Shown one piece after another: positions 1-12,164 of a stretch of DNA of 64,000 bases. Within the stretch, counting starts at the first letter, position 1, and the number at the start of each line of letters is the position of its first letter. A model generated the notes under the pieces. It ran no database searches, was not told where the DNA came from, and saw only the letters and a list, made by a program, of their open reading frames with translations. This stretch comes from Trichobilharzia regenti. Lineage: Eukaryota; Platyhelminthes; Trematoda; Strigeidida; Schistosomatidae. The DNA lies in the NCBI GenBank assembly GCA_944472135.2, contig OX235263.1:32417379-32481378 (forward strand). Direction: 5' to 3'. Position numbers and translations under genes: made by a program.

Positions 1-1854
1 CTGCTTGAAGAGAAACACAAAATGAAGTCACAACATGAGGAAAATAAAGCGCTAATGGGTAACACCAAAACTCAGGAACTTTGTAGGATATTGCAAAAAC
101 GTCTAAAAAGCAGTAAAGACAATAATGTAAGCATCTTGGAACATAGGGGTGTAATATACAACGATCCCCAGGTTATAAGTGAACTCCTCAGTGAGTGGTT
201 TTGCAATGACACCAGAGTGCACCCAACCCCAAATTTCCAAATGACCTGCAAAAGTAACCACAAATTAGGAGAAATAGATTTTAATATACAAAATATAGAC
301 TCAGCGATTAAGACATTGAAGTCAAATGGCAGTACTGGAACAGACGACATACCATCTGTCATATACAAAAATGGTAGCACGGAAATGGTAGTCTTGTTAC
401 TTAGAATATTTACTCTGTCACTGGAAACTGGAACTTATCCTGAAGTGTGGAAAACCACATACATATTACCTAAGCACAAAGCAGGGGCCAAAACCAGTGC
501 ATGCAACTATAGACCTATTAATATAACACCGGTAATATCACGAATAATGGAGAAAGTGGTTAAAGACCAAGTGTCAGACAACTTACTAGAACATGAACTT
601 ATCAACCCATCACAACACGGATTCCTCAAAAAGAGATCATGTGCGACCTGTCACATAGACTTTTTCAATGAAGTTACACGAAGCAGGGACAACAGAGAAC
701 TAGTAATTGTGCTATATTTCGATATAACAAAAGCCTTCGATAGAGTCCCCCATAATCTGCTAGTCAGCAGGTTATGCTCACTAGGGATATGTGACCCTCT
801 CCTGAGCTGGATAAAATCATTTCTCTGTGACAGAAGTCAGATAACAAAAGTTGGCTCGATAATCTCAAGGCCTAAACCTGTAAGTAGTGGTGTAATCCAG
901 GGAAGTGTATTAGGCCCACTCCTATTCATAATATATATAAACAGTATCTGTGAATGCTTTAGTGTTGGTAAACCAATACTATATGCAGATGACTTAAAAG
1001 TGACCTATAAATGCAAGAACACAGATCTCGGAATAACAGTAAACGCCATACAGCAAGAATTAGAAAAAATGGACAGATGGTGTGACACCTGGCAACTCCA
1101 GTTTAATGTCGACAAATGTGGCTGGCTCTGCATAGGTTGCAACAATTTAGAACTTGACCTGACAATTCAAGGCCATGCACTTTTACGACTGGAATCTGTA
1201 TTGGACCTAGGACTGAAATACTCACATGACTTATCATTTTCTGAACATATCTCCAAACAAGTGTCAAAGTCACGCAGACTTATCGGCTTTCTACTCAGGA
1301 ACTTTTACAGAAATGAGTCCAGAATTCTGTTGTACAAGGTTTGTGTGCGTCCTTTATTTGATTACTGTTCATTCATGTATAGTAGTATACGCATAGAGGA
1401 CAAATTGAAAGTCGAGGGAGTGCAGAGGTACTTCACGTCAAAATTACTCGGAACCGAAAATGGTGCGAACTACTCCACTAGATGTGACACCCTAGGATTA
1501 GAAACACTATGGCTAAGACGCCTGAGACTAAACTTAACACTTTACTATAAGCTTCTAAACCACTTAGTTTTTACCTCTACTAATGGCATTCGACTTTCAG
1601 ATGACAGTGGCTACAAACTAAGACACACTAAGGGTACAGTAGCTATCGAACAATGTAAAACAGCTACCAGGCAAAAGTTTTATTTGATTAGGTATGCACA
1701 GATATGGAATAAACTACCAATGGAAATGCGTCAAGCAGGTACATTGGCCTCATTCAAAAAAGTGCTTAACGACAAACTACACGAGTTTGCAAACGACAGT
1801 AGTCCTAGTTCCTATCTGAGAGCCTCCGAAATTATAGGTCCATTTAATGTATAA
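1..1854 (+). CDS. Non-LTR retrotransposon reverse transcriptase (partial, open frame)
   Basis: The frame is open from base 1 to a TAA at 1852-1854; the first ATG at 22 is probably internal, because the sequence before it also reads open. Counting from that ATG, the linker after the endonuclease comes first. Reverse transcriptase motifs follow: NYRPI at about 162, QHGF at about 198, the first catalytic Asp in YFDITKAFD at about 234, SGVIQGSVLGPL at about 289-300 and the active site YADD at 321-324. A C-terminal thumb-like region ends with the IWNKLP phrase seen in CR1/jockey LINEs. The enzyme makes cDNA by target-primed reverse transcription. No stop or frameshift is seen, so this part could be recent. 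Family identity beyond CR1/jockey-like is not certain. Confidence 0.85.
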   Translation: MLEEKHKMKSQHEENKALMGNTKTQELCRILQKRLKSSKDNNVSILEHRGVIYNDPQVISELLSEWFCNDTRVHPTPNFQMTCKSNHKLGEIDFNIQNIDSAIKTLKSNGSTGTDDIPSVIYKNGSTEMVVLLLRIFTLSLETGTYPEVWKTTYILPKHKAGAKTSACNYRPINITPVISRIMEKVVKDQVSDNLLEHELINPSQHGFLKKRSCATCHIDFFNEVTRSRDNRELVIVLYFDITKAFDRVPHNLLVSRLCSLGICDPLLSWIKSFLCDRSQITKVGSIISRPKPVSSGVIQGSVLGPLLFIIYINSICECFSVGKPILYADDLKVTYKCKNTDLGITVNAIQQELEKMDRWCDTWQLQFNVDKCGWLCIGCNNLELDLTIQGHALLRLESVLDLGLKYSHDLSFSEHISKQVSKSRRLIGFLLRNFYRNESRILLYKVCVRPLFDYCSFMYSSIRIEDKLKVEGVQRYFTSKLLGTENGANYSTRCDTLGLETLWLRRLRLNLTLYYKLLNHLVFTSTNGIRLSDDSGYKLRHTKGTVAIEQCKTATRQKFYLIRYAQIWNKLPMEMRQAGTLASFKKVLNDKLHEFANDSSPSSYLRASEIIGPFNV

Positions 1855-2745
1855 GCTCAAATACTACACCTGTTGTTTTTGCCTATATTTATAATTTTAG
1901 ATAAAACATTAACGATTAAGATACTTACCCTCAAAAAGACAAGAAGTTTCGTTTGTAAAACTTCTACCCAACACAATAAGTGGAATAAAATGGACATAAA
2001 CCGACAACATGAAAAAGATATAACTCACCACAACATCACATGGACAGATGTACGCTCGTCGGACATCATATATGCCTCACCAACTACAACCCAACATTCC
2101 TGAGATAATGTGATGAACTTATATCCGTAATGTTGCTGAGCAGTCAATATCCACAACTCCTGTCGGAACAACTAAAATTCAAAAACCTTCCTCACGAGAA
2201 GTAAATACCACAAGCAGTAGAAATCCATTAATTAATGCGTCTAAAGCTTATGTATTTTACTCCCAACAATGACATTGCAGATCAAATGAGATAAACATAT
2301 CACTGATTTCAAAATAACACATCAATGAACTATAATTCAAGGATTCTGTACACAACAAAGTTATGTATGAAAATTGACTTCAAGCTTTATTTTTTTCCCA
2401 GGCACTTATAACCCATCCACCAAAGACCTGGTTTTTTTTGTTAATGCGAAGACAATACTTCTGTATTTCCTGATGTGTTGCACTCACTGAAAATCTAGCG
2501 GATTTTTCCAACTATGCACAGAAATGATTGTACATAAGTGAAAAGGATGTTTTATACTATTGGGATTAACATTTATCAAGTGTATGTATAATCTCCAGTG
2601 TACATGTTAAACATATTTTGCTATCGATTGTAAATTGTGACTGAATAATATGGTCCTATTTCTGTAACAATTTGATGATGCCTGTAAACTGGCGTCCTTC
2701 ATGTACTGTATCATGAGAATAAATTTATTTATTTATTTGTTGTTC
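1..2745 (+). mobile_element. 5'-truncated CR1/jockey-like LINE, 3' portion
   Basis: This stretch holds the reverse transcriptase end of a non-LTR retrotransposon and about 890 bp of 3' untranslated region. The reading frame is already open at base 1, so the endonuclease half lies outside the window. The 3' end is recognised by a short ATTT repeat tail at about 2722-2740. A similar tail phrase (gcctgtaaa, then aaatttattt) recurs at 52447-52495, which suggests a related family. The clade call rests on motif style only. Confidence 0.75.
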
Positions 2746-4744
2746 ACTTTCTTCAAATCATCGTCAATAAATACGCCTCTCAGAAGTCGTAAGGGGTACA
2801 TTCTCGTTTCGCTATCTGGGGCATTGTTAGGAGCAGCCTGGCTACCAGGTTGGTTGGACCAGGCTAAGGAGTTAGCAGGTAGTGTGGCTAGAGGTCAGAT
2901 CTAGCAGGATTGACAACCATACATCAATTGTGAGACTTATTTCTGGTTGGAGTCAACGGAAACTGGCCTAGAATCTGTGCACGCAGCCTAACTAAATGGT
3001 TTCCCAGAGGAGCACATTTTCATGTGCTTTTTAAATTTTTTTCCCATTTCAGGTACGCGGCTGGAGCAGCCATGTTGTGATTTACACTGATAGCAAGCTA
3101 TTAGTGCAAACTGTCCATAATAATCATGGCGGTTATGCTCTTGGACAAGCATGACACTTAAAAACTTGTTTGTCAACTTACCACAAATACTTGGTATGTT
3201 GAAAGTAGAAAGAATGAGTTGGCATTTTCTTCATCCCGCATCCAGGCGAATACCGAAGGAGCAGGCTGTGGTGGACTCTAGAAATTAATAAAACTGTAGA
3301 CAGGGGAAAAGCTTCTGAAAAGTCACAAAAGTGATTTGAACAATTCTCTGTGATTTCAACGTGACGCACCCGGTGACTAATTATGCGTTTTCTGTTGTGT
3401 ATTCGAGTGAACATAGACTATTTCGTCTTGTTAGCGACTGAAAGATTAGCGTTCTTCGCCCTGCCACTAAGGCAACAGTAAATTTGATGAATGGTTGATG
3501 TGTCCAGCAATAAATGAGCCCCTGGTTTTAAGTATGGAATAGAACTTGCTTGGAGTGGACAGGTAGAAAGTCCTGCGGCATTCAGTTTATCCACTAGCTT
3601 GTCTCAATTTCATTGGCTGATTTAATGTATGATCAACAGCCATTCTATTGGCCAATGCAGTTACTACAACCGTAGTGAGCAGCATCATCTAGCACCAAAT
3701 TTGTGGTGCTTAGTATTATTCCCATTCACAGGACTGTCCACTTTGAAAGCTAATTTTTCTACAGCTGACATAGATGACTGGAACCCAACGCACATATGCG
3801 ACTGCTTAGCACCTCAGTCCTGGGGGCCCACCAGAAAAATTACATCATCAGGTTACAGTGTCAGTGACAGCAGTAAAATTGGTTACAAGCTGAGTGACAA
3901 ATGACTCCCAGCATCTCTTTGGAAAACTGCAAAGTTATTCTGTGAAATTAGTCTGCGACCGCTCAAATAGTATTATAATCCTGTAGCCTAAGTTTCATTT
4001 GGTGGTTGTGTGTAATATTTTATCTTACCACCGTAAATGGGAAAATCCGCTGAATGAAGAGCATTTCATATAGGACTTTGAATTCTTTCGAACAGTAGAA
4101 ACAACAGACGTTTTTACAGGCAGTACGATCTCGTTTAATTTCGTAGATTCTGTTCAGTTCAGTACATCCTAAACAATATCAAAACATACGTTGCCAAGTT
4201 TCTGAACACACGTTCACAGTGACACCAAGTTATGCACAGAGAGCACAAGCCACACTATTCCAGGGGTTTTCTAGGTAAACAGATTATTTGGTGTTGTAAG
4301 GCTGACTATTTGTAATATAATTAGAGAAGATAGATTGGTTGAATTTAGGTTTTGCTCAGAAAAAAGTAAATAACGAAACACAGAGTGCAGGATGGAATAA
4401 TAAAGCAAATTCACACACGATATGATCTAGAGTTCAAGGGGTTAAAGTGAAAAGTTAACGCACAAATATGGCATATACGAACAATTTAGTTAATCAGGAA
4501 CATAATAACAGATTAAAATCAGCAATATAACCAAATGATATGTCCACGAAAATGTCAGGATGCAATTTCAAATGAAATTGGGTTGTTTAGAGTGAACCGA
4601 AAAGAGGTTTGAATATGTAGAAATTCTAAAAACGCTAGCGTTAAACTCTATCATCTTTCAGGACTGATTACATCATACTTTGCGGGCTGTAGGCAGCTTG
4701 CAGAAGCCAGTTAAATACCGAATATCAAATATCGTTTTTACGAG
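2746..4744. other. No recognisable gene
   Basis: Only short open frames with no recognisable motif occur here. I saw no tRNA-like block, no reverse transcriptase motif and no long repeat. Confidence 0.5.
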
Positions 4745-5169
4745 CTAGTATAAACCAATGGGATTTCTTTGTGCTCGCCTCTTTATTGTGGGGTATAGGT
4801 TCCTGGTCTTTGGTAAACTTCTGCGGAACTCGTCCCGCCACTTGGCTGTCGTAGCTTTCGTTGACTCCAAGAGGAGTGGCTCTGGGATTAATTGTGTGTG
4901 GTTTGTAGTATGATCTGTTTTAAGACTAATACTACTGTAAAATGGAGTTGATCCTCCGGTATAGATGTGAAAAGAAAAGAGATAATAATGATTATAATTA
5001 ATGGAGTTATTCAGACTAACAGACGGAAAAAGAAATAAAGAAAACATAACGGTCAACCGATTAAATTTGAAGAATAATATGAATAATATCTATATATCGG
5101 TAATAATGATAATAATAGGTGTTGTTAAAGTTGTCAGGAGAGTGAGACGGGATGACGAGCTTGATTGTC

Positions 5170-8020
5170 TACCCCTGAATGGTGTGTGAGATTTTAAAGG
5201 GAAAAGCCATTTGGCCGCAGTCCATGTGTCGCTGCATGATTGTCCTGCCTTCGCCTAAGGGCGTCCACAGATGGCGCCATGGCTACATCTGACGGCAAGG
5301 AATTCCAGAGACGGCAAACCAGCAGTGAAGAGAAGTGGGAGCGCACCCGAATCCTCACCCTCTGGTGAGCTGTCCTTCTGGGATTTCCACGAGGAGGCTA
5401 TACCTACTCAATGGTGGAACACGTTTGCTTGGGTGATTCTGGTCATTTGTTATTTCGTGGGCAGTAATTAAATTCCCCTAAACCGACGGCGGCCAAGTGT
5501 GTGGTTTATTCCGGAGACCAACCACTCCTTTTGTCACCCGTCTTAAGACTCTTTCTAAGAGGTGGGCGTCTCTTCTAAGCACTGAGGGTGCAACAATATT
5601 ATGCACTTCAAGGTGTGGTCTGACCGATGTTTTGTACAATCTTAGAAAGAGCTCAGAAGTGAGTGCACCACATTGTCTACATTTAAATTGTATGACCGCA
5701 TATCCCCTCACTACGTCCCCATGCAATTTACGCTTGTGTCCATTTTTCTCGTTAGAACTAGACTCAAGTCGCGCTCCGATGTTGTGCAGGACAAGCTTTC
5801 ATCGTACAGGGTGCAACTTGCATTCTGCAATCTACAAGTGCGTAATTTCACTACTTTGCACTTATTCATGTTGAAAGTCATGCTACTGGCCACCGCCCAG
5901 TCTACCAGAAGATTTTGAGCTTCCTGCAGCCTATCTAAGTCCTCCGGGCACTTTATCGCTCTCCATATCTTTACGTCGTCAACGCATAGAAGAATCAGGT
6001 AGCTTAGACGAGATGGTAGGTCACTGATAAAAATCAAAATGGAACCCTGCGACACACCTGATGGTGAGCTGAACCAGGATGATCGGACTCGATTGACCTT
6101 AATGTAGAATTGACTTTCAGCTGCGTTGTCCTTTAACCATGACAGAAGCGGCTTACCTATACCTGCCTGACTTATTTTGTGTAGAAGAAGGCCATGGCGA
6201 ACTGTGCCAAATGCCTTCTTAAAGTGTAGGAAGACCACATGGACTGGAACATTCATATCCCAGTATGGGGTTCAATCGTCCCAAGCTGGTAGTAGGTTTG
6301 TTACACAAGATCTGCTCTTCCTGAAACCGTGTTGTGATGCGATCGTAAATAATACTCTCCAGTACCTTTGATATCACTGGGAGTAGAGTCACTGGTCTGT
6401 AACTAGTAGCATTTTGCCTATCCCCACCCTGGAAGATCGGAGAAAGGATGGCTCTTTTTCACTGCCCTGGCAATTTCCCCGAACAAGCCGCATAAGGGCC
6501 TACACAGAGCTTCGGCGCACTGTTTCAGAACAGATGGCCTAATGTCGTCACAACCTGGAGACTTTCCAGGTGTAAGTCACTGTAGCTTCCTTATTACTAT
6601 AGCCGGGTCTATTTGGGGAGTAGCCACCTAGTCTTTCTCCGGCGAAATAGTAGTGTCACCATTTCGGTCCATACTGGTCCATACCTACATTGCTGTTTAA
6701 CTGTTTGGTGAAGGCTAAAGTGAATGTTTCCTCCATCTTTAGACTAGTCAGATACTGACCGTTTGGGCCTACTAAGGCGCATGCCTCTTGGTCGGTCGGT
6801 TTTCTTTCCGACATGAATCGATACAAAATTTGGGGCTTGCTAGGAGTTTTTCGGCAAGGTTATCCTGGAATGACCTCCCCTCACTCCTCACTCTCGCGTT
6901 GCACCAGTTCCTGAGTTCCAGGTATGCGTCGTGGTCAGCCCGACTCTTCGATACTCACCACGTAAACCAAGCCTTCTGCTTTGCTTGCAGAATACGTTGC
7001 GCGCCTCTCTTCAGCCATGATGACTTACCTTTCGGCTGTGTTGTGGCTAAAGGGGCGGTATCCGAGATTGCTGTATGAATAATCGCTTTAACCACTTCCC
7101 AGTGCCCATCCACAGATAACTTATCCAGCGCTAAGGGCCAGTCTGCGTCGGACAGCGTAGTCCGCCTTGCACAGACACGGTCGCGTAACGTCCCGCTGCA
7201 AGTGCTCATGGAGAACAAGGTCGAAACCTATGGCCGCGTGGTCACCACTTCCTAGAGGAGTCATGACCTGGACCTTTTCGACGAGTAGTTGGTCACTAGT
7301 TAGAATGTAGTCCAGTTTTGATGGCTTTCCACTAGGGCCCCAACTAGTGTCGTCTCCAACAGTCTCAGTCAGTCCTGTAATTTGAATGGTTTGCAATAGA
7401 TTTCGGCCGAATTTTCCCTTAGCATACTCCGAGCCAAGGTTCAGTGATGGGGCACAGAAATCGCCAGCTATGATGATTTAGCCATAGCCCAAGTCCGGTA
7501 TCCATGTGATGGTGCTGATCAGTAGCTGGTTGTGCTCTTCCCCACAGGTGGGTGATCGGTAGATGCCACTCAGTATATGCTCGGTATGGCCTACGATGAA
7601 ATGACACCACACGGAGTCTGGGAGTTCAATAAGTGATGGGTCCGTTGCGCGTACATATTTAAGTTGCCTGTAAAAGTATATAGCAACTCCCCCTTCCGTA
7701 TTATCCTTGTCTCTCGTGACCAGAACTAAATCACCCATACGGATTTTGTTTCCCGCGAAAATTGAGGTTAGCTAGGTTTCAGTGAGAATAATTATTTTAA
7801 GGTGAAGGTGTGACTGGAGATTTTTAATTTCTCCTACTTTTCGTCGCAGTCCTCTCACTTTTCTATATAGGCAGGTGACAGTGCGTCTCACCATTTCAGC
7901 GTTTTGTGGGGTAGTTGATGTTGAGCTGTCTGCTTGTGAAGGACTTAATGTTGGGACTAGTTGACCGATTCGGATGGAACCGGCCCGTTGTAGTGTTTTC
8001 CGTGTATTCAGGTAGGACAC
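5170..8020 (-). pseudogene. LINE endonuclease and reverse transcriptase, broken
   Basis: The apurinic-type endonuclease is seen in two pieces. At 7738-7478 there are GGVAIYF and a GIYRSP strand; at 7396-7121 there are SKLDYIL and the GSGDHAAIGF step holding the catalytic Asp-His pair. The reverse transcriptase piece at 6256-5711 shows a degenerate first Asp region (HFKKAFGTV), SGVSQGSI, and an active site altered to LCVDDVK. The tail piece beyond 5480 reads in another frame. Motif changes and frame breaks make function impossible. Confidence 0.7.
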
Positions 8021-8296
8021 TTGGGTGATACAAAACTGGTATTCTCAGCACCGCATCGCTCTAGTGTCACTGAGGCTTGGGGGTGTATTAAGACTCAGTT
8101 TGGTGCCTACTTATGGTTTGAGGTCTGCTTTCGCCGAACTAATGTTTAGACCTAATTTATTGCACAAATTGGACCACTGTTCCTGATCAAACAGAGCCCA
8201 TTATTCAAGCAAGCTATCCTTGCTCACATGTAGATTATAAAGGATAAGAGAATCATACCGACTGACCTCAGACTTAGGTTTGGCTTTTGGCTGCTT

Positions 8297-9110
8297 TTAT
8301 TCCTTTGCGGGGTCAGTAACTTTAGGCTTCATCAGGCTTTGACCAGCCTTTGCTGTGTTGCCAAGCTTGATAGTGGATGCAAGTGGTGCTTTGGCAATTC
8401 TATCTTTCCCTGATGCTGTAGGTGCAACCTTGGGACTCTTCACCTTATGAAGATTGGAATTTTCAGTCAGCTGGACTGGATTATGCTTCTCATTGTCTTT
8501 ACCAAGTTTTGGTAGAGTAGTGTTACCAGGTGGGGAGCTGCATGAGACTGTGTTGAGACGCAAGAGTGGCCTGCTGTTTCTGCAATCTGCAGACACGTTG
8601 TGTGGGACTGGGACAGGGTGACAAAGTGCGCAGATATACCAGAACCATGGGCGTGGGTTATTTCGCATGAACTTATATTATGATTTTGGCGCCCCTTTGT
8701 CACAACGGCACTGCACCCATCGTTTGCGAAAATTGTATTCAAATGCTGAGTCAGTTTTAGAAACGATGACACCACACACCTGGCATTCGTCTCCCTTCCT
8801 TGATAACGCTTTCGAGGTTTTATGACGTTTTGGGAGTTTCTTTTTTTGTTTTGCCGCGTTTCACGCACCGGATTTCAATGAATACAGGTGTAGTATCCTG
8901 TTCACCTGGTATTGAATGTGCCATTTCAGTGCTAGACTGTGGCAATGCAAGCGTAGTATCAGAACAGGCGAGACCTACACGAGTCTTTAAGATCCGTATG
9001 GAAGATGTCCTTAGGTTATTGCCTCCTCTGGTTGAAGTCCTTGTCACTACATTATACGGTATTTTATTGCTTTTTCTAAGGCTACTTTCAACAGCCATAT
9101 TAACAATCAC
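8297..9110 (-). pseudogene. LINE ORF1 remnant with PHD-like zinc finger
   Basis: On the minus strand, frames in this region give a Cys-x2-Cys pair (ECQVCGV), then WVQCRCDKG, and after a stop codon a WFWYICALC block. That spacing resembles the PHD-like finger found in ORF1 of some CR1 LINEs. The following part is basic and rich in Lys, Pro and Ser. The order relative to the downstream endonuclease pieces supports an ORF1. At least one stop interrupts the finger. Confidence 0.45.
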
Positions 9111-12100
9111 TATAACTTATGCTATATTCTGATAATAGAGCAACAGTATCTACCCGCAAAAACAAGAATAAGACTGATAAAGTACAGGGTAAGAAAGAGG
9201 TTTTCGGCTTTACGTAGTAATTTCTGGATGATCGTTTCGCAGCAATCACGTGGTAGACCAACAAGTCTTGTTTATATGAACGAGTGAGGAAGATGCTGCT
9301 ATAGTAGTGGCCCCTGAAGCTTTGGCAGTAGTTCCAGACAGCTGGGCCTACCGCGCAGAGATTCAATATGTAAGTAATGGTTGAATTTGATTCACCGGCT
9401 GCGAAGATAAGGTTTTTCAAGTGAATGATTCACAAAATAGGTATTTTCCAGTTGGAGGGGAAGAAGCACGTTGTATTCAAGAAGTGTGCTTTTAATAATA
9501 TGCTTCGTTTGCCAGCAGAAATGGTGAAAATGCAATCGGTTTCTAAATAGTAGCACACTCAGACCTAGAGTTTGGAATTCCCTTCCCATACAAGTATTGA
9601 ACAATGTTTTTGTTTGTATGCTGAAAAGCAGCACGTAATTGACCTTCGCCATGGGATGTGAATTCTGGACGGTTGAGGAAAAGATTATGAGTGAGGATAA
9701 AGGCCGACACCAGGTGTTATCGCGCAGTGCCATCGGTTACCGCGCTCACGTCAACAGACGTTATAATCACCAATTTTTTTGGAAATAGATTATATTTGAC
9801 TAGTTTTAGACTTATGTAGCCGGATGGCAGTATTTTGCTGTATTTTGTTCTTAGTAGAGCGTAAAATTGTATATTATAGCTCGGACAAATTATCAATGAA
9901 GAAATCATCCTTTTTAAGAAAGTTCGCATAGAAAGACTATTATTTGCATTATAGTGCGTTGAGGGTTTGTTTTTTGCGAGTTGTTTCAGATCTTAAGGTT
10001 GTTAATATACTGCAGGCAATGGCTGTTGTCATTCCAGTGAATCTATTAGAATCTGGCCTATGAAAGAGAAATAGCATACAGACATAGGTTAGATGTGTGC
10101 TTTGAACATGTTAAACTTTTCTGTTATCATCCGGGATGACTGAAATATTCCATAACACATTGATGACATTATGCGATGAATGAGACAGGCTGCTGAATTT
10201 CCTGGTTATTATATCTATTTAGATGAAGTTCCTAGTTAAAAGTGCTTGGGCGAAGATGTGAAAATAGTTTAATTGACATTTGCACATGGAATTTCACAAT
10301 GCCTTAATTGCTCAGTGCATGAAATGGCATCAGAGTATATTGACATCAGTGTTCATTGTGTCTGGAAGAATAGTATAACTAGTCCTTCTCAAATGTCAGA
10401 GTACTTAAAATTAGTACCAGATTTATGTCGATTAGTAGCTAGCGGCTGTGTCGTACAACTACTACACCTGTTACATAGGTTATATCAATCTTAAAAATTA
10501 TTTTGCTTCACATCACTAAGATATTGTGAGATCCTTAATGACTTAATTGCGGCTATGAAAGATGTGGAAGATGCACTTATGGCTCATATATTTATCGCAG
10601 TTATTATTACACAAGTTATCTGTAAGCAACTTGTGATGTTCTGAATACTGCAAACTGTTGATAAGAAACTGCATTAAAGGAAAAAATGCTGAACAGCTCG
10701 AAAATACTACTGCAGTTTCGTTGGTTGTTACCTTTAGCATTTGTAACTATTTATTCCAAAGCTGCGATTGACGCCAAACCATCCATGGTACCCCACAGGC
10801 CCTATTGAAATTTGTGAGACATCTTACATGTCAGGTTGTCTTCCATATTATAAGGTTGCAGATTTTTCAATTTACCTCTCACTGAAGTATCACTTATCTA
10901 CTTCACTATGGTCTTTTCATTTGTGCACTATTACACTGCATTTTATGTTAACTGGATATGCCTTTATGCTTACAGTCTATTTGCTTTTATTAGAAACACA
11001 ACAACAGCAGTGTTGGAACAAAGCTGTATTTTCATAGAAAACATCATATTTTCTATCCTTACACCAATATGGTTGGCATTAAACATTGCAGATGTATACT
11101 CACATTCCAACGACATAGCACTTAGCCAAATGTACGGTGTTCATTATTAAGGGTTTACAATTTAACTCTTATAATTCATGATACTTCACGATTGCAGTTT
11201 ATAACAGAACTTATTGCGCCTGTAGAAATGACATGCATTCATTGTAAACATTGGTTTAAACGTAATTTGAAATTATTACTATATGCTTGCTGCTATCCTT
11301 TAGAAGAGGAATAATGTGTGTTGCAGTGAAAACCCCAGAATAATGATGTCATTACCAAAGAATGAGAAAGGAAAACAAAACATTTTCAGCAAAGGTAGGC
11401 AGATATAAATCGTTTACCTTTAATATTACTTCTTCCTTACTTCAGCTATTTAAAAAACACTTTGTTTAATTATTTGTAGATATCTGGTAACGTCAATCAC
11501 CCCAGTCACAGAGATTCGACATTGCACAAATTATTCCGACAATCGACTGCGTAAACACATTTGCTTGTTATTATTTTTTCATTAAATACATTTAATATCC
11601 TGCTTACCAGACCTTTCTTATTATATCTGAGTTTAGATGTATTTGTCATGATGACTAGGTGCAGACATGACTTATTAATAAGAACTGACGAAGTAATTGG
11701 TGGCATAATTTAGTGTAAGCTAAATCTAAATACGATTGTTAAAGCTCAACGAATTCAATAATTCGTCTGGTGTAGAGTTGAATTTACGCTACATGTCAAC
11801 AGCCTCAGTCATATGGATTGACATCACGCTTTAAGTGAAACATTAGTAATGCAATACTTTCGAATACACGTAACCGTATAAGAACTGGGACTCGAATGCA
11901 GTGCCTAAGGTATGCATACTATTGTCCCTAAAGACTTGTATATGACTATGATACTTATGCACGTTAGCTAACTGAAATACTTATAATTCAACACGTATGC
12001 TGACCGACATCGTTCCTACACAATTACACTTACGTATTGTTAGTAGTGAAAGTCCTAGAGAGCACCGGTCTAGCATGCCGTGCTCACAAAGTGAACACAT

Positions 12101-12119
12101 GAATTGAAAGACAACAAAA
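9111..12119. other. No recognisable gene
   Basis: This is AT-rich sequence with only short frames of no recognisable family. I found no RNA gene, LTR or reverse transcriptase motif. The distal end adjoins the 3' flank of the MULE/SWIM gene. Confidence 0.5.
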
Positions 12120-12164
12120 TTTACATGAAAATTTTATTTTCATTATGACAAAAATTTAGTTTAT

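Larger units (their letters stand above)
4745..9110 (-). mobile_element. Decayed CR1-like LINE, minus strand, near full length
   Basis: Read on the minus strand, pieces of a LINE follow in the right order. A cysteine-rich ORF1 remnant lies at 9110-8297, endonuclease pieces at 8020-6955, and the reverse transcriptase at about 6260-5480. A C-terminal tail lies at about 5450-5180, with the WNSLPSDV phrase typical of CR1/jockey elements, and AT-rich 3' sequence runs to about 4745. Many frameshifts and stops separate the pieces, so the element is dead. The 3' boundary is approximate. Confidence 0.7.
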
